Source: a virus
Virus record (IMG/VR): IMGVR_UViG_3300032287_000367
Location: 1 to 22,776 of that record
Length of the DNA: 22,776 nucleotides
Strand: one strand, 5' to 3'
Numbering within the stretch: position 1 is the first letter of the stretch; the number at the start of each line of letters is the position of its first letter. Below the pieces are notes generated by a model. That model had not been told where the DNA came from. It was given only the letters and a program-made list of their open reading frames with translations, and made no database searches. The translations under genes and the position numbers were made by a program. Of this stretch, positions 9,764 to 17,610 are shown one piece after another.

Positions 9764-12542
9764 ATTCTCTTTGCAAGCTTGGATCATCCAATGATACTGT
9801 AGGAGTGCCCTTTGGTTTTGTGTGCGTTGCCACTGCTTCTGGACTTAAACCTTTAACCCGACTAAAAGCAAGATCTTTTTCTTTTCGAGCATCTTCAACC
9901 GCAGTATTCCATGCTTCTTTACGGTCTTCAACACGTTTTAAAGTTTCAGCGTATGCATTTTTATATTCTTTGTTAATTTTTTCTGGATTAATTTCACCAG
10001 TCTTCTTGTCTTTAGCGCCCATAGTGTAGCGTTCTAATTTTTTCAAGTCATCTTTGTGCGTGTCACTAGACTCTTGTTTAGCAACAAATTCTTTAATGCT
10101 ATCGTATTGCTTAGTCGCAGCTTGATACCTGCCAAATATACGATCTTCATTTCTAAGCGCTTCCGCCTGCAATCTACCAAGTTTGTCTGAAGAGTTACGC
10201 ATTGCTGCGGCATCTGTTTGAGCTTTTGCTTGTATTTTTGCAACTTCAAGTGCTTTCTCATTGCCTTCACGTTGACCTTGAAGCGACAGCAAGTACTTGT
10301 TGTAGTCTTCAGCGTGCGAAGCAGCCTTTTCTTTCATCGCCGTAGCCTTGTCAATCATGCCAAGCTTCTCAAGACGGGTAGCTTCATCAATATCGTAAAT
10401 GATCTTGTCGGCTTCTTTGCGGGCCTTCTTAGCTTCTTTCTCGTCAGAAATAATATTAGGTATTGACTGCTTCAACGCGTTCATGCCAGCAACAAGCACT
10501 GGGCCAGGGGTTGATCCCCATGAAGCAAAAAACTCAGCCAAACGCATATGGCGTTGACGTTCTTTTTCATCAGCTAAGTTTGCGCGCTCAGCCATCTGTT
10601 GTGCGCGGAACTCTTCACGCGCTTTATTATCGCCAACACCTAAAGCCTCACGCTCAGCTTGAATTTCTTTTAACAACTCCGCAGTTGGTCTAGTTGCTTG
10701 AGCCGAATAAATATCACGTTGACGGATAGCTTCTTGTGCAATATCAGGTGATGGCTTAGGAGGAACGGCAGGGATAGGAGTTGTCGGAGCCGCAGTCATA
10801 ATGCCGCCAGCAGGAGGAGTCGATGGGGGAGCCATCGCTAAACGCTCTTCCATGCCAATCTTGGCTCGTTCTTCGCCGCTATCGTCTTCTGAAGAAGGGC
10901 CATAGTAGGGTTTAGTGCCGCCACCTTGTTGGAATGCAATGATGCCACCGCCACGCATAGCAGGCATCTGAGGTTGAGCCGCTTGGTACTGAACGCCCGC
11001 AGCGCCTGGATTTTTATTTTGCTCGCCCATTTGACGTTCACGCAAAATACGTTGCGCCATCTTGCGGATAGATGGGCTAGAAGATTGTTTAGCCTGAGCT
11101 TCCAGACCTTTCTCGTCCATGTTCTCAAGTTGTTCCTCAACTTCACCGCCCATGTCGTAAGACATGATGCCGCCACCCTTTGAGTATTTAAACTCACTAG
11201 GCAAACCGCCCGCAGCACCGCTAGGTCTCATGGCGTTATAGATAGACGCACCAGCACCAATTGTGCCGACTGCTTGTGACATTGGGCTAGGCGACGCAGC
11301 GTATTGGTTTGTCGTAGACGCTTGCATTGGCAGGCCACGAAGCATGTTAGACATAGTGCCCAACTGCATAAGTGGATACTGCTGTGCGTTGGCGTAGTCC
11401 AGCATAGACTGATTGATTCTGGCTTGCTCCAACTGTTGCTGCTGCGCACCCACTTGGTTCTGCATGCCGTAAATATCTTTTTGAGCATTAAGCCCCATCT
11501 GTCCGTAATTAGCGTAGTCACGCGCAGCGCCCAGAGCAGCTTGCTGTGATTGCAGGCCATAGTTAGCGCCGAATTGATTAGCCTGTTCTTGAAACTGACG
11601 CGTTTGTTCTTGGAACTGACGCGCTTGTTCTTGCTGCGCTTGAGTGCTAAGCAGAGCTTGCAAGTTAGCCTGCCCCATAGACAGATTCTTAGATTGGTTA
11701 CCTTGAGCCGCAGCCAACGAACGGCCCTGATCAGCATTGAACTGCTGCATGGCGTTTTGGTAAGCTTGATTAGAACCAATAGATTGGATGTCTCCCATCT
11801 GTTGACTGAGGTTACGATCAGCTTCAGCCATAGCAATGGCTTGACGTGAGCCACCAAACGCGCCAGCGCCCGCAAACTTAGCGGCGTTCTGAGACGCCAT
11901 CTGCCCTGCTTGACGATTTGCTTCGCGCTTCTGAATATCCACCACGTTTTGCATGTATGGATTCATGTACTGGTCAGCGGCGGCTTGGTCAAACTTACTA
12001 GTGGTGACATCGTCAACACCGTTCATCTGGTATTTCTGGAAGTCAGACGCCGTATAGCCCGGCGTATAGCCCGGCGTATAAGTTTGGCCCGCCAATTTTT
12101 GGCCAAGATCACCTACAAACGCAGATGCGTTTTGATACTGCCCTGGTACTTGCATACCCATAATCCCCTGCTGCGCTTGTATCTGCGAAGGAGAAAACCC
12201 CGCTACTGCTTTGGTAGGGTCATAAGATGTTTGGTTGCCTTGTTGGTCGTATGTGCCGCCGTACGCTTGATACGGTTTAAACCCAGTAATATTAAAATTA
12301 CCTCGCGTAACTTCACCCGTCTCTGGGTTTGTTACATCTGGGCCGCGAGTACCTGTAAACAACTGCTCTTGGGTTGCACCCAACATGTTCTCAACATAAC
12401 CCCTTGCGTAATCAGGAATGTTTGTGTTCTGAACAGTTGATGTAGTTTGAGTTGGGCCACCGCCACCACCACCACCGCCACCAAAATGGTATAGACGAAT
12501 GCCATCACGAGAATAGCCGTTAAATTTATTTGGAATCAACAT
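9762..12542 (-). CDS. Large Gln/Gly-rich virion protein, probable internal or ejection protein (926 aa)
   Basis: Function not established. The N-terminus has a run of nine glycines (residues 21-29), then an NIPDYARGYVENMLG-type segment that I recognise from uncharacterised structural proteins of aquatic phages. Residues about 180-380 are Gln/Ala-rich, with repeated QFQEQ heptads, and look like a long helical or coiled-coil rod. The middle (about 450-545) has the motifs KGGGIMSY and RGGGIIAF. Residues about 610-925 are rich in Lys, Glu, Arg and Ala and probably helical. No enzyme motif or signal peptide is seen. The start has AAGGAG 7 bases upstream and overlaps the previous gene by 17 bases. 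It sits between the 151-aa gene and the giant gene, in the place where podoviruses often keep internal core or ejection proteins. That assignment is inference; a tail-associated rod is an alternative. Confidence 0.7.
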   Translation of the reverse strand: MLIPNKFNGYSRDGIRLYHFGGGGGGGGGPTQTTSTVQNTNIPDYARGYVENMLGATQEQLFTGTRGPDVTNPETGEVTRGNFNITGFKPYQAYGGTYDQQGNQTSYDPTKAVAGFSPSQIQAQQGIMGMQVPGQYQNASAFVGDLGQKLAGQTYTPGYTPGYTASDFQKYQMNGVDDVTTSKFDQAAADQYMNPYMQNVVDIQKREANRQAGQMASQNAAKFAGAGAFGGSRQAIAMAEADRNLSQQMGDIQSIGSNQAYQNAMQQFNADQGRSLAAAQGNQSKNLSMGQANLQALLSTQAQQEQARQFQEQTRQFQEQANQFGANYGLQSQQAALGAARDYANYGQMGLNAQKDIYGMQNQVGAQQQQLEQARINQSMLDYANAQQYPLMQLGTMSNMLRGLPMQASTTNQYAASPSPMSQAVGTIGAGASIYNAMRPSGAAGGLPSEFKYSKGGGIMSYDMGGEVEEQLENMDEKGLEAQAKQSSSPSIRKMAQRILRERQMGEQNKNPGAAGVQYQAAQPQMPAMRGGGIIAFQQGGGTKPYYGPSSEDDSGEERAKIGMEERLAMAPPSTPPAGGIMTAAPTTPIPAVPPKPSPDIAQEAIRQRDIYSAQATRPTAELLKEIQAEREALGVGDNKAREEFRAQQMAERANLADEKERQRHMRLAEFFASWGSTPGPVLVAGMNALKQSIPNIISDEKEAKKARKEADKIIYDIDEATRLEKLGMIDKATAMKEKAASHAEDYNKYLLSLQGQREGNEKALEVAKIQAKAQTDAAAMRNSSDKLGRLQAEALRNEDRIFGRYQAATKQYDSIKEFVAKQESSDTHKDDLKKLERYTMGAKDKKTGEINPEKINKEYKNAYAETLKRVEDRKEAWNTAVEDARKEKDLAFSRVKGLSPEAVATHTKPKGTPTVSLDDPSLQRE
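11584..11640 (-). repeat. 21-bp tandem repeat coding for Gln-rich heptads
   Basis: A 21-base unit (for example starting at 11584 and 11605, with a partial copy at 11626) is repeated about 2.7 times with few mismatches. It encodes QF-QEQ-R heptads around residues 300-320 of the 926-aa protein. Because the unit is 7 codons, copy-number changes keep the frame and the coiled-coil register. Confidence 0.8.
12051..12080 (-). repeat. 12-bp tandem repeat coding for TPGY
   Basis: The unit cgtatagcccgg occurs twice in perfect tandem, followed by half a third copy. It encodes TPGYTPGYT near residues 155-164 of the 926-aa protein, so it is an in-frame, four-residue repeat. Confidence 0.85.
12456..12482 (-). 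repeat. Poly-glycine tract (nine Gly codons)
   Basis: Nine consecutive GGN codons encode residues 21-29 of the 926-aa protein, just after a short hydrophobic and basic N-terminus. A flexible linker is the likely outcome. The triplet run could slip during replication, but only in frame. Confidence 0.85.
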
Positions 12543-12981
12543 TTAAATGCTCCTTGCGGTAATCATCAAACCGCTCATAAAACACAGCCTTCCACATCTC
12601 TGGAAGAAACTCTTTTGCTTTCTCGGGACCTACACAAACATGCACTATGTAAGCCATGATATTTCCAGCTGCATACCTAAGGCCATGCGCTATTTCTATA
12701 CCGTGCGGGTCTTTGTCTCGTTCAAACTTATTAGCCGTTTGAAATGCAGAAACAACAGTCAACCACATTGGCAAGACTTGTTCTTGAATACTACGGTAGA
12801 ACGGATTAGCTGGCAAATAAACTAAGCAGATTAAAAACGCATTATTGATATCGTCTTCAGTAGCTTCTTTGTCTTTGTCAACAAGGTCGTCCCACAAATG
12901 CGCCAAGTCCACAAACATGCGGTAAACATTTAGGGCATCTTGATTGCCCCCAAACCATTCTAGTTTGCCTTCTTTGTTCAT
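12526..12981 (-). CDS. Conserved hypothetical phage protein (151 aa)
   Basis: Function unknown. The protein is soluble and mostly helical by composition, with no signal peptide. It contains the stretch DLAHLWDDLVDKDKE (about residues 25-39), an acidic patch, then LPANPFYRSIQ and a Trp/Tyr/Phe-rich C-terminal half. I recognise this pattern only as a recurring hypothetical protein found among virion genes of podovirus-like phages. The start codon directly abuts the TAA stop of the 492-aa gene (TAAATG) and no good ribosome binding site precedes it, so translation probably depends on coupling to that gene. Its 3' end overlaps the 926-aa gene by 17 bases. The position between two large putative virion proteins suggests a small partner, chaperone or assembly factor, which is inference. 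Confidence 0.72.
   Translation of the reverse strand: MNKEGKLEWFGGNQDALNVYRMFVDLAHLWDDLVDKDKEATEDDINNAFLICLVYLPANPFYRSIQEQVLPMWLTVVSAFQTANKFERDKDPHGIEIAHGLRYAAGNIMAYIVHVCVGPEKAKEFLPEMWKAVFYERFDDYRKEHLNVDSK
12550..12555 (-). promoter_or_regulatory. Ribosome binding site for the 926-aa gene
   Basis: AAGGAG on the - strand lies 7 bases before the ATG at 12542-12540 and inside the last codons of the 151-aa gene. It supports the start that overlaps the previous gene by 17 bases. Confidence 0.65.
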
Positions 12982-14460
12982 TTAGGCAAGGTATTTTTGT
13001 GGTTTGATTTGCTTTCCCTGCTTTGAGTTACCAGTACGCGCCTTGCGTACCTTGTCCATCATTGCATGAAGATGTTTAGCGCCAGCTTCCGTAGAGCCGT
13101 TGCCCAGATGTGACACCACATCAGCTGGGATTACAAACTCGCCATCTGCAAGTCGAGCAGGTTGGCGTCCGTTAATAGTTGCAGGAATGTTGTCTGACAT
13201 TCCATCTCCTGGGCCTTTGAGCAGTCGTGGGTTTCCACCAGCAGCATAACCACCAAGGCTAGACTGCATGATACCGCCTTGCGCTGCTTCAACGTCGCCA
13301 CCACCACTATCTTTACTCTTAGCGCTTGTAGGCATATTTAATTTGCCCATTGGCATAGGACGCTTAGCGGCGGGAGGAGAAACATATGCGCGTTGATTAA
13401 CTTTAGATTGACGAATCTGCGCAGCAGTCAGAGCATCTTGATAGCGGGTATCAGGGTCTTGGTCATAGTAAATGCCAACATCGCGCGACGCAGCGGGCGC
13501 TTCTTGTGGGCGACCTTCAAGCATTTTTTGGTACTGAGCAATAGATTCAGAAAGGCTACCGCCCCTAGCGTACTCAGGCACGTCACTATCTTCGCCATAA
13601 ACTGTAGAAGCATCGTAAGAACCGCCGCCCATAATACCGCCCTCCGCATAGCGAGGTCTGTATTGAAAATCTGCGGGATTAACATTAGAACTTTGAAAGT
13701 TAGGCGATAGTTTGTATCTTGACAAAGGCCCGTCGTATGGTTTGCTGTTAAACGTAGCGCCAGAAGGGTTCATAAGACCCAACATATTTGCGCCCATGTA
13801 TGCGCCTGTCATTGCAGTAAAGGGGTTTTTTTCTGCAAACTTTAAAGCTTTGTCAAATCCGGCCTCAAGCCCTGAAAGGGGAGGCGGAGGAGGAATGTTA
13901 GCTTGAGCCATAGCATTTTCCGCGCTATATGGCGCGCCTGATCCGGCTTCAATAAATTGATTAGCAGGTATTTGCCCTTCCATACCCATTGGATAGTTTG
14001 ATGGAGGCGTATAAGCACCGGGCATTTCAAGCCCCATAGGAGGCGTATTTGGCGCAAAAGGAGGCGCGGAAGGCGTAGCGGGCAACGTAGTATTTATAAA
14101 CTCTCCAGTAGCTGGGTTAAGAGAACCTTTAGCTGTAATTTCAGCCGCTGCTTCTGGGATACCAGTGATGCCGGGGTTAGCCAACTGCATAGCCGCGTTT
14201 TGTTGCGTTGCAACTTGAGCTGCGTTAATACCAGCACTACCAGCACCAGCACCGCCAGCCGCAGCGTTAGCAGCCATTGCATCTGCGCCAAGTAAAGCCT
14301 CCGCGCCTAAAGCACCGGGAGCAGCGCCAAGACCAGCAAGTTCAGCGCCCGCAAATAATGTAGGGGCAAGGGCTAAAGCAGCTTCACCAGCCGCATATGG
14401 GGCAAGTTCAGCGGCTAGGGCGGCTGCGGCTTCTTCAGCAAATATGGCTGCTATTGGCAT
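12982..14460 (-). CDS. Ala-rich virion protein with conserved C-terminal DGEFVIPADVV domain (492 aa)
   Basis: Function not proven; probably a structural or internal particle protein. Residues 1-100 are extremely Ala-rich and moderately hydrophobic (AEEAAAALAAELAPYAAG near the start), as in proteins that insert into or cross membranes. Residues about 120-210 are Pro/Gly/Asn-rich. A segment around 265-310 has AEGGIMGGG and ARGGSL motifs, and AAQGGIMQSS follows near 390. The last 75 residues hold GPGDGMSDNIPA, ARLADGEFVIPADVVSHLG and a helical basic tail ending in KVRKARTG. I recognise this C-terminal pattern as widely shared among phage neck, tail or internal proteins of unknown role. The start has AAGGAG 7 bases upstream. 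The gene lies one base after the cupin and abuts the 151-aa gene, in a run of probable particle proteins. Confidence 0.74.
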   Translation of the reverse strand: MPIAAIFAEEAAAALAAELAPYAAGEAALALAPTLFAGAELAGLGAAPGALGAEALLGADAMAANAAAGGAGAGSAGINAAQVATQQNAAMQLANPGITGIPEAAAEITAKGSLNPATGEFINTTLPATPSAPPFAPNTPPMGLEMPGAYTPPSNYPMGMEGQIPANQFIEAGSGAPYSAENAMAQANIPPPPPLSGLEAGFDKALKFAEKNPFTAMTGAYMGANMLGLMNPSGATFNSKPYDGPLSRYKLSPNFQSSNVNPADFQYRPRYAEGGIMGGGSYDASTVYGEDSDVPEYARGGSLSESIAQYQKMLEGRPQEAPAASRDVGIYYDQDPDTRYQDALTAAQIRQSKVNQRAYVSPPAAKRPMPMGKLNMPTSAKSKDSGGGDVEAAQGGIMQSSLGGYAAGGNPRLLKGPGDGMSDNIPATINGRQPARLADGEFVIPADVVSHLGNGSTEAGAKHLHAMMDKVRKARTGNSKQGKQIKPQKYLA

Positions 14461-14461
14461 A

Positions 14462-14812
14462 TTAAAACTCCTTGATTTCTGGCGACTCTAAGCCTGTGCC
14501 GCGAAGGTTATGTAAACAGCACAGCACCACATTATCAGTCAGCGCCATGAATGCGTGCTTCTTGCCCGCAGGTATTGTAATAACAGAAGGAGCGTCAAAG
14601 CGCCCCATAGACTCACCATCCTGCCAAGCTTCCACAGCGCCATGCGATATCAACGTCACATGAGGGTGGGCATGAACATGCTGAGATAATATAGTCTTAG
14701 ACTTTGGAATCGTATAGGAACGGACCCAGATGTCGTCTACTTCGACAAACTCCACATAGTCAAGATCAATTTTCTTGTACTTAGGGTTTTTACTAATAGC
14801 GTCAATGTTCAT
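14462..14812 (-). CDS. Small cupin-fold protein (116 aa)
   Basis: Single-domain cupin of the usual small size. The metal-site motif is visible: H45, H47 and H49/H51 in QHVHAHPHVTLISHG, with the following Gly-rich turn, then the second cupin motif PAGKKHAF with H86 and a late H101. This His pattern suggests a bound divalent metal. Many such cupins are dioxygenases, isomerases or simple small-molecule binders, and the sequence does not say which. It sits inside the late virion operon between the 151-aa beta-module protein and the Ala-rich 492-aa protein, with gaps of 9 and 1 bases, so it is expressed with particle genes. It may therefore be a virion or assembly component, or a metabolic passenger. 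The ribosome binding site TAAGGA uses the stop codon of the preceding gene. Confidence 0.82.
   Translation of the reverse strand: MNIDAISKNPKYKKIDLDYVEFVEVDDIWVRSYTIPKSKTILSQHVHAHPHVTLISHGAVEAWQDGESMGRFDAPSVITIPAGKKHAFMALTDNVVLCCLHNLRGTGLESPEIKEF
14468..14473 (-). promoter_or_regulatory. Ribosome binding site for the 492-aa gene
   Basis: AAGGAG on the - strand is 7 bases before the ATG at 14460-14458. It lies inside the last codons of the cupin gene, so the two are likely translated from one message. Confidence 0.65.
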
Positions 14813-14821
14813 ACAGATTCC

Positions 14822-15277
14822 TTATGGCACTATTTTAAGGTCACTTGTTATAGGGTCACGGTAGACCGTCCCCGTAACCCCACTATCTACAACAGCGACA
14901 TTTAGCGCATGACTAGCAGCGGTAGTACCGTACTGCCCACGGGTGCATCCGGTGAAAGTAACTGATGTAGTCCCTGTGTAGCTAATTTTTTCGTTTTCTA
15001 TGGTGATCACGCCAGATGTCGGGAAGTTTGTTGTAGACGTTACTGTAATCGTCGTATCAACATTGGTCAATGCTATAGTTAAATTAGTAGAAACAGGAAG
15101 CACTAGGGCTTGCGTAGTAGACGACGCATTTTCGTAGCCAGCCAATTGGAGAGTAGCGCCACGAAGATTACCGGGATTATCCAATGTATTGAAATAGGTA
15201 GTCAAAGTCTGGATAAACAGATTGAAATACTGACGGTCCCATTCAGTTGGGGGTGAAGGAAGTCGTGGGGCGGCCAT
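14822..15277 (-). CDS. Virion-associated protein with GCTRG beta module (151 aa)
   Basis: Probably a small structural protein of the tail or neck; the exact role is unknown. The N-terminus PRLPSPPTEWDRQYFNLF and the following TLTTYFNTLDNPG segment match a pattern I know from small phage proteins encoded next to tail or stabilisation proteins. The C-terminal half (about residues 72-130) is Thr/Ser-rich, beta-type, and contains TSTTNFPTSGVITIENE followed by ISYTG and FTGCTRGQYGT. The same module occurs inside the 767-aa protein encoded just upstream. The start overlaps that gene's stop by one base (TAATG), so the two are probably translationally coupled and may meet in one structure. A weak GGAAAG ribosome binding site precedes it. 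Confidence 0.75.
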   Translation of the reverse strand: MAAPRLPSPPTEWDRQYFNLFIQTLTTYFNTLDNPGNLRGATLQLAGYENASSTTQALVLPVSTNLTIALTNVDTTITVTSTTNFPTSGVITIENEKISYTGTTSVTFTGCTRGQYGTTAASHALNVAVVDSGVTGTVYRDPITSDLKIVP

Positions 15278-17580
15278 TATGATTTCTTTCCGTCAGGACG
15301 CGAGTCAATCCGTATAGCACCGCCCTGCCATTGAACACCCAAAGCCGTAGACTCAAGCCTCATAGCCATCTGTCGCCCACGAACGCGTGTGTTTAACTGC
15401 TGCGTAAACTGCTGCACGATGTACTGTTTGACAGAGGGAGAATAGGTCTGCGTACTAGTAGTTGGGCCATTGACCGAAGTGCCGTAGGGTGCGCCAGAGT
15501 TTTGACGCGGGATCAAAGATATAGTCATTGTGGGGTTAGCCACAGTTGAACCGGTAAAAGACACGTCTGGCAGCATGCGCCACACAAACATAAACTGATT
15601 CCCGTCTTCAATATCAAAGTCAGCAGACTGAATGTACGCCGTAATAGGGTTAGTCACGTTGGTAGATACGTCATCGTTACCCTGTTCTTGAATAATCGTT
15701 TGGCCAATTACAGAATTACCCGTCGCGGTCAAAGGGCCGGGCTGTAATGGGGAGTCAACCCATGCAGTGCGTGACAAGTTGCCATAATACCAAATACGCT
15801 CAAGGTGGTTATATATTACATATCGGTCTACAGTAGGGTCGCGTCCTTGAGACAGCGCTAAGTCTTCCTCAGTCTGCGATACATAGAACCACCAGATTTC
15901 GTTAAAACCCTCGTTTGTGGCTGAGAATGTTTGGTATTGCTGGTTATTTGAAATGTTAGTAAAAATGTACTGCCGCAAAGAACAAGGCAGTGTCTGTACA
16001 CGCCCGTCATACATGTAAAACTTATCCGCGCCCATCCAGTAAGCCGCGTTGTTAACCGTAGCTACAGCGTTAGGACTAATGATTGACAAGTTGCTCATCA
16101 ATGGGTTGACGCCCCACACAAACGGTGGGCCAAGGTACTGCATTGAATACAGCGCTGCATCCGTCCACACCAAAATCTCTTGCTTCATTTTGGCTGCGGT
16201 AACGATAAATGAGCCTGTAGATAGACGCTGCTCGCCTGCTTGGTTAATAACAGTAGGTGTCCAGTTGTAGGCGTTTTCTTGATCTGACCAACGAATTAGC
16301 ATGGGGTCAAAGACCGTGCCGGAGTTAAAGGGGTCGTATGAGTTTGCGCCAAAAGCAATTGCAAACCGTGATACGTCGGACACCATGATCTTGTTTGTAG
16401 TCGTCGGCACAAAGTTGTAAATTGTGCTTGGATATCCAGCAGCTTGGGATTTATCTTTAAGAGTCACGGCCCGCGCAAACGAGCTAGTATCTTTTGCCCA
16501 GTAATAAATTGCACCGCCGCGTGGAGCTATTAACAAGTCTTGGCCATAGTTATCCGAAGTCCACAAGCGCAATTGTTGGCCAACACCGCTAACTGCGGAT
16601 GCCTGTCCCCAACCTGTAACGCCGACAAGAGCGGTAAATTGACGCACTGGAATTGGGATAACACTACCACCGTTACCTGCAGTTGGTTGAACAGCATGGA
16701 AAGACGCTATGCTGCCGTTAGTGCCTCGTGTACAGCCTGTAAAAGACGTAGCAGTTTTGCCAGTGTAGGTAATGATTTCCCACTCAATCTGGATTGTGCC
16801 CGCTGCAGGAAATGACGTTGTGGATGCTACGTTGATTGTAGTAGCTATGGCGTTCAAATATACGTTTTTAGTTACGCCAGTGCCCGCAGTCACCGCTAAA
16901 GTAGTTGCACCAGCGCCAAGGCTAGAGCCGTTCCAAGGGCCTGCGCCCCAGCCATTACCCAACGTATACACAGGAAGGCCAACAGAAATTTCATAAGCCG
17001 CGTTGACTGAAGCCCCACCGCCAGTTGCAGAAGATGTAGCGGCTGTACCAAAGCTTACAGTATATGTATTTAAATCAATAACTGTCCTGATTTGATAACC
17101 TACAGTGCTGTTAATCGTAGCGGCACCAATACCGCCAACAGCAGCGGAACCGGAGAAAATTACAAAATCACCGGCGGCTGCGCCGTGCGCATTGTCTACA
17201 ACAGTAACTACAGAAGAGCCACTCACTGTAGTAAAAGGGTTTGTCAGCGCATTGGTAGGTGAACGGTAAGGGGTGATGTTGCGATATACCCCGCCATATA
17301 GCAAGTAGTAGCGCAAGTGTGTGCCCGCACCAATTAAGTTTTCTCCCGACAGCGACGCCCAGTTAACAAGGTCTCTACAAACCCCCTGAAAGTTATACGA
17401 ATAGTAGTTAGTACTAGCCGGATCTACATCATAGTTAGTGGCAAGTATCCAACCGCCTATTTTTTCAGGTGTGCCAGAACGAAACCGTACCTTATCCATC
17501 TGATACCACCCACCTTCATTGGTGTAGTTGGTATTTTCAAGATTGATACCCGGTCTAAAGACAATTTTCTGTAGTGCCAT
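15277..17580 (-). CDS. Large tail structural protein, tail nozzle/stabilisation-like (767 aa)
   Basis: A beta-rich virion protein. The N-terminus has IVFRPGINLENTNYTNEG, then GWYQMDKVRFRSGTPEKIGGW, a signature I recognise from podovirus tail proteins often annotated as stabilisation or nozzle-type proteins. Next come two inserted beta modules: one with NAHGAAAGDFVIFSG (about residues 115-200) and one with TSFPAAGTIQIEWE, ITYTG and FTGCTRG (about 240-295). The rest (about 300-767) is Trp/Tyr-rich, with propeller-like stretches such as NYGQDLLIAPRGGAIYYW and MQYLGPPFVWG. The size is close to T7 gp12 (about 790 aa), but I see no sequence basis for calling it that. It is the last large gene before the lysis cassette, 30 bases after the endolysin. 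Its start has only a weak ribosome binding site. The structural role is fairly secure; the precise position in the tail is not. Confidence 0.78.
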   Translation of the reverse strand: MALQKIVFRPGINLENTNYTNEGGWYQMDKVRFRSGTPEKIGGWILATNYDVDPASTNYYSYNFQGVCRDLVNWASLSGENLIGAGTHLRYYLLYGGVYRNITPYRSPTNALTNPFTTVSGSSVVTVVDNAHGAAAGDFVIFSGSAAVGGIGAATINSTVGYQIRTVIDLNTYTVSFGTAATSSATGGGASVNAAYEISVGLPVYTLGNGWGAGPWNGSSLGAGATTLAVTAGTGVTKNVYLNAIATTINVASTTSFPAAGTIQIEWEIITYTGKTATSFTGCTRGTNGSIASFHAVQPTAGNGGSVIPIPVRQFTALVGVTGWGQASAVSGVGQQLRLWTSDNYGQDLLIAPRGGAIYYWAKDTSSFARAVTLKDKSQAAGYPSTIYNFVPTTTNKIMVSDVSRFAIAFGANSYDPFNSGTVFDPMLIRWSDQENAYNWTPTVINQAGEQRLSTGSFIVTAAKMKQEILVWTDAALYSMQYLGPPFVWGVNPLMSNLSIISPNAVATVNNAAYWMGADKFYMYDGRVQTLPCSLRQYIFTNISNNQQYQTFSATNEGFNEIWWFYVSQTEEDLALSQGRDPTVDRYVIYNHLERIWYYGNLSRTAWVDSPLQPGPLTATGNSVIGQTIIQEQGNDDVSTNVTNPITAYIQSADFDIEDGNQFMFVWRMLPDVSFTGSTVANPTMTISLIPRQNSGAPYGTSVNGPTTSTQTYSPSVKQYIVQQFTQQLNTRVRGRQMAMRLESTALGVQWQGGAIRIDSRPDGKKS

Positions 17581-17610
17581 AGCTTATTTTCCCATTAATT
17601 AGGAACCGCA

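Noticed and set aside
11228-11875. 215-codon open frame on the - strand inside the 926-aa gene
   Set aside because: Same strand, different frame from a clear gene; it results from the Gln/Ala-rich codons of that gene, and its own product is Leu/Arg/Ser-rich with no motif or start signal.
11910-12440. 176-codon open frame on the + strand
   Set aside because: Lies antisense within the 926-aa gene; composition is the mirror of Gln/Gly-rich coding and there is no ribosome binding site or recognisable protein.
12518-12532. AAATTTA heptamer near the 151-aa/926-aa gene overlap as a frameshift site
   Set aside because: It falls after the stop of the first gene and is out of register for slippage in the second; both genes have normal starts and stops.
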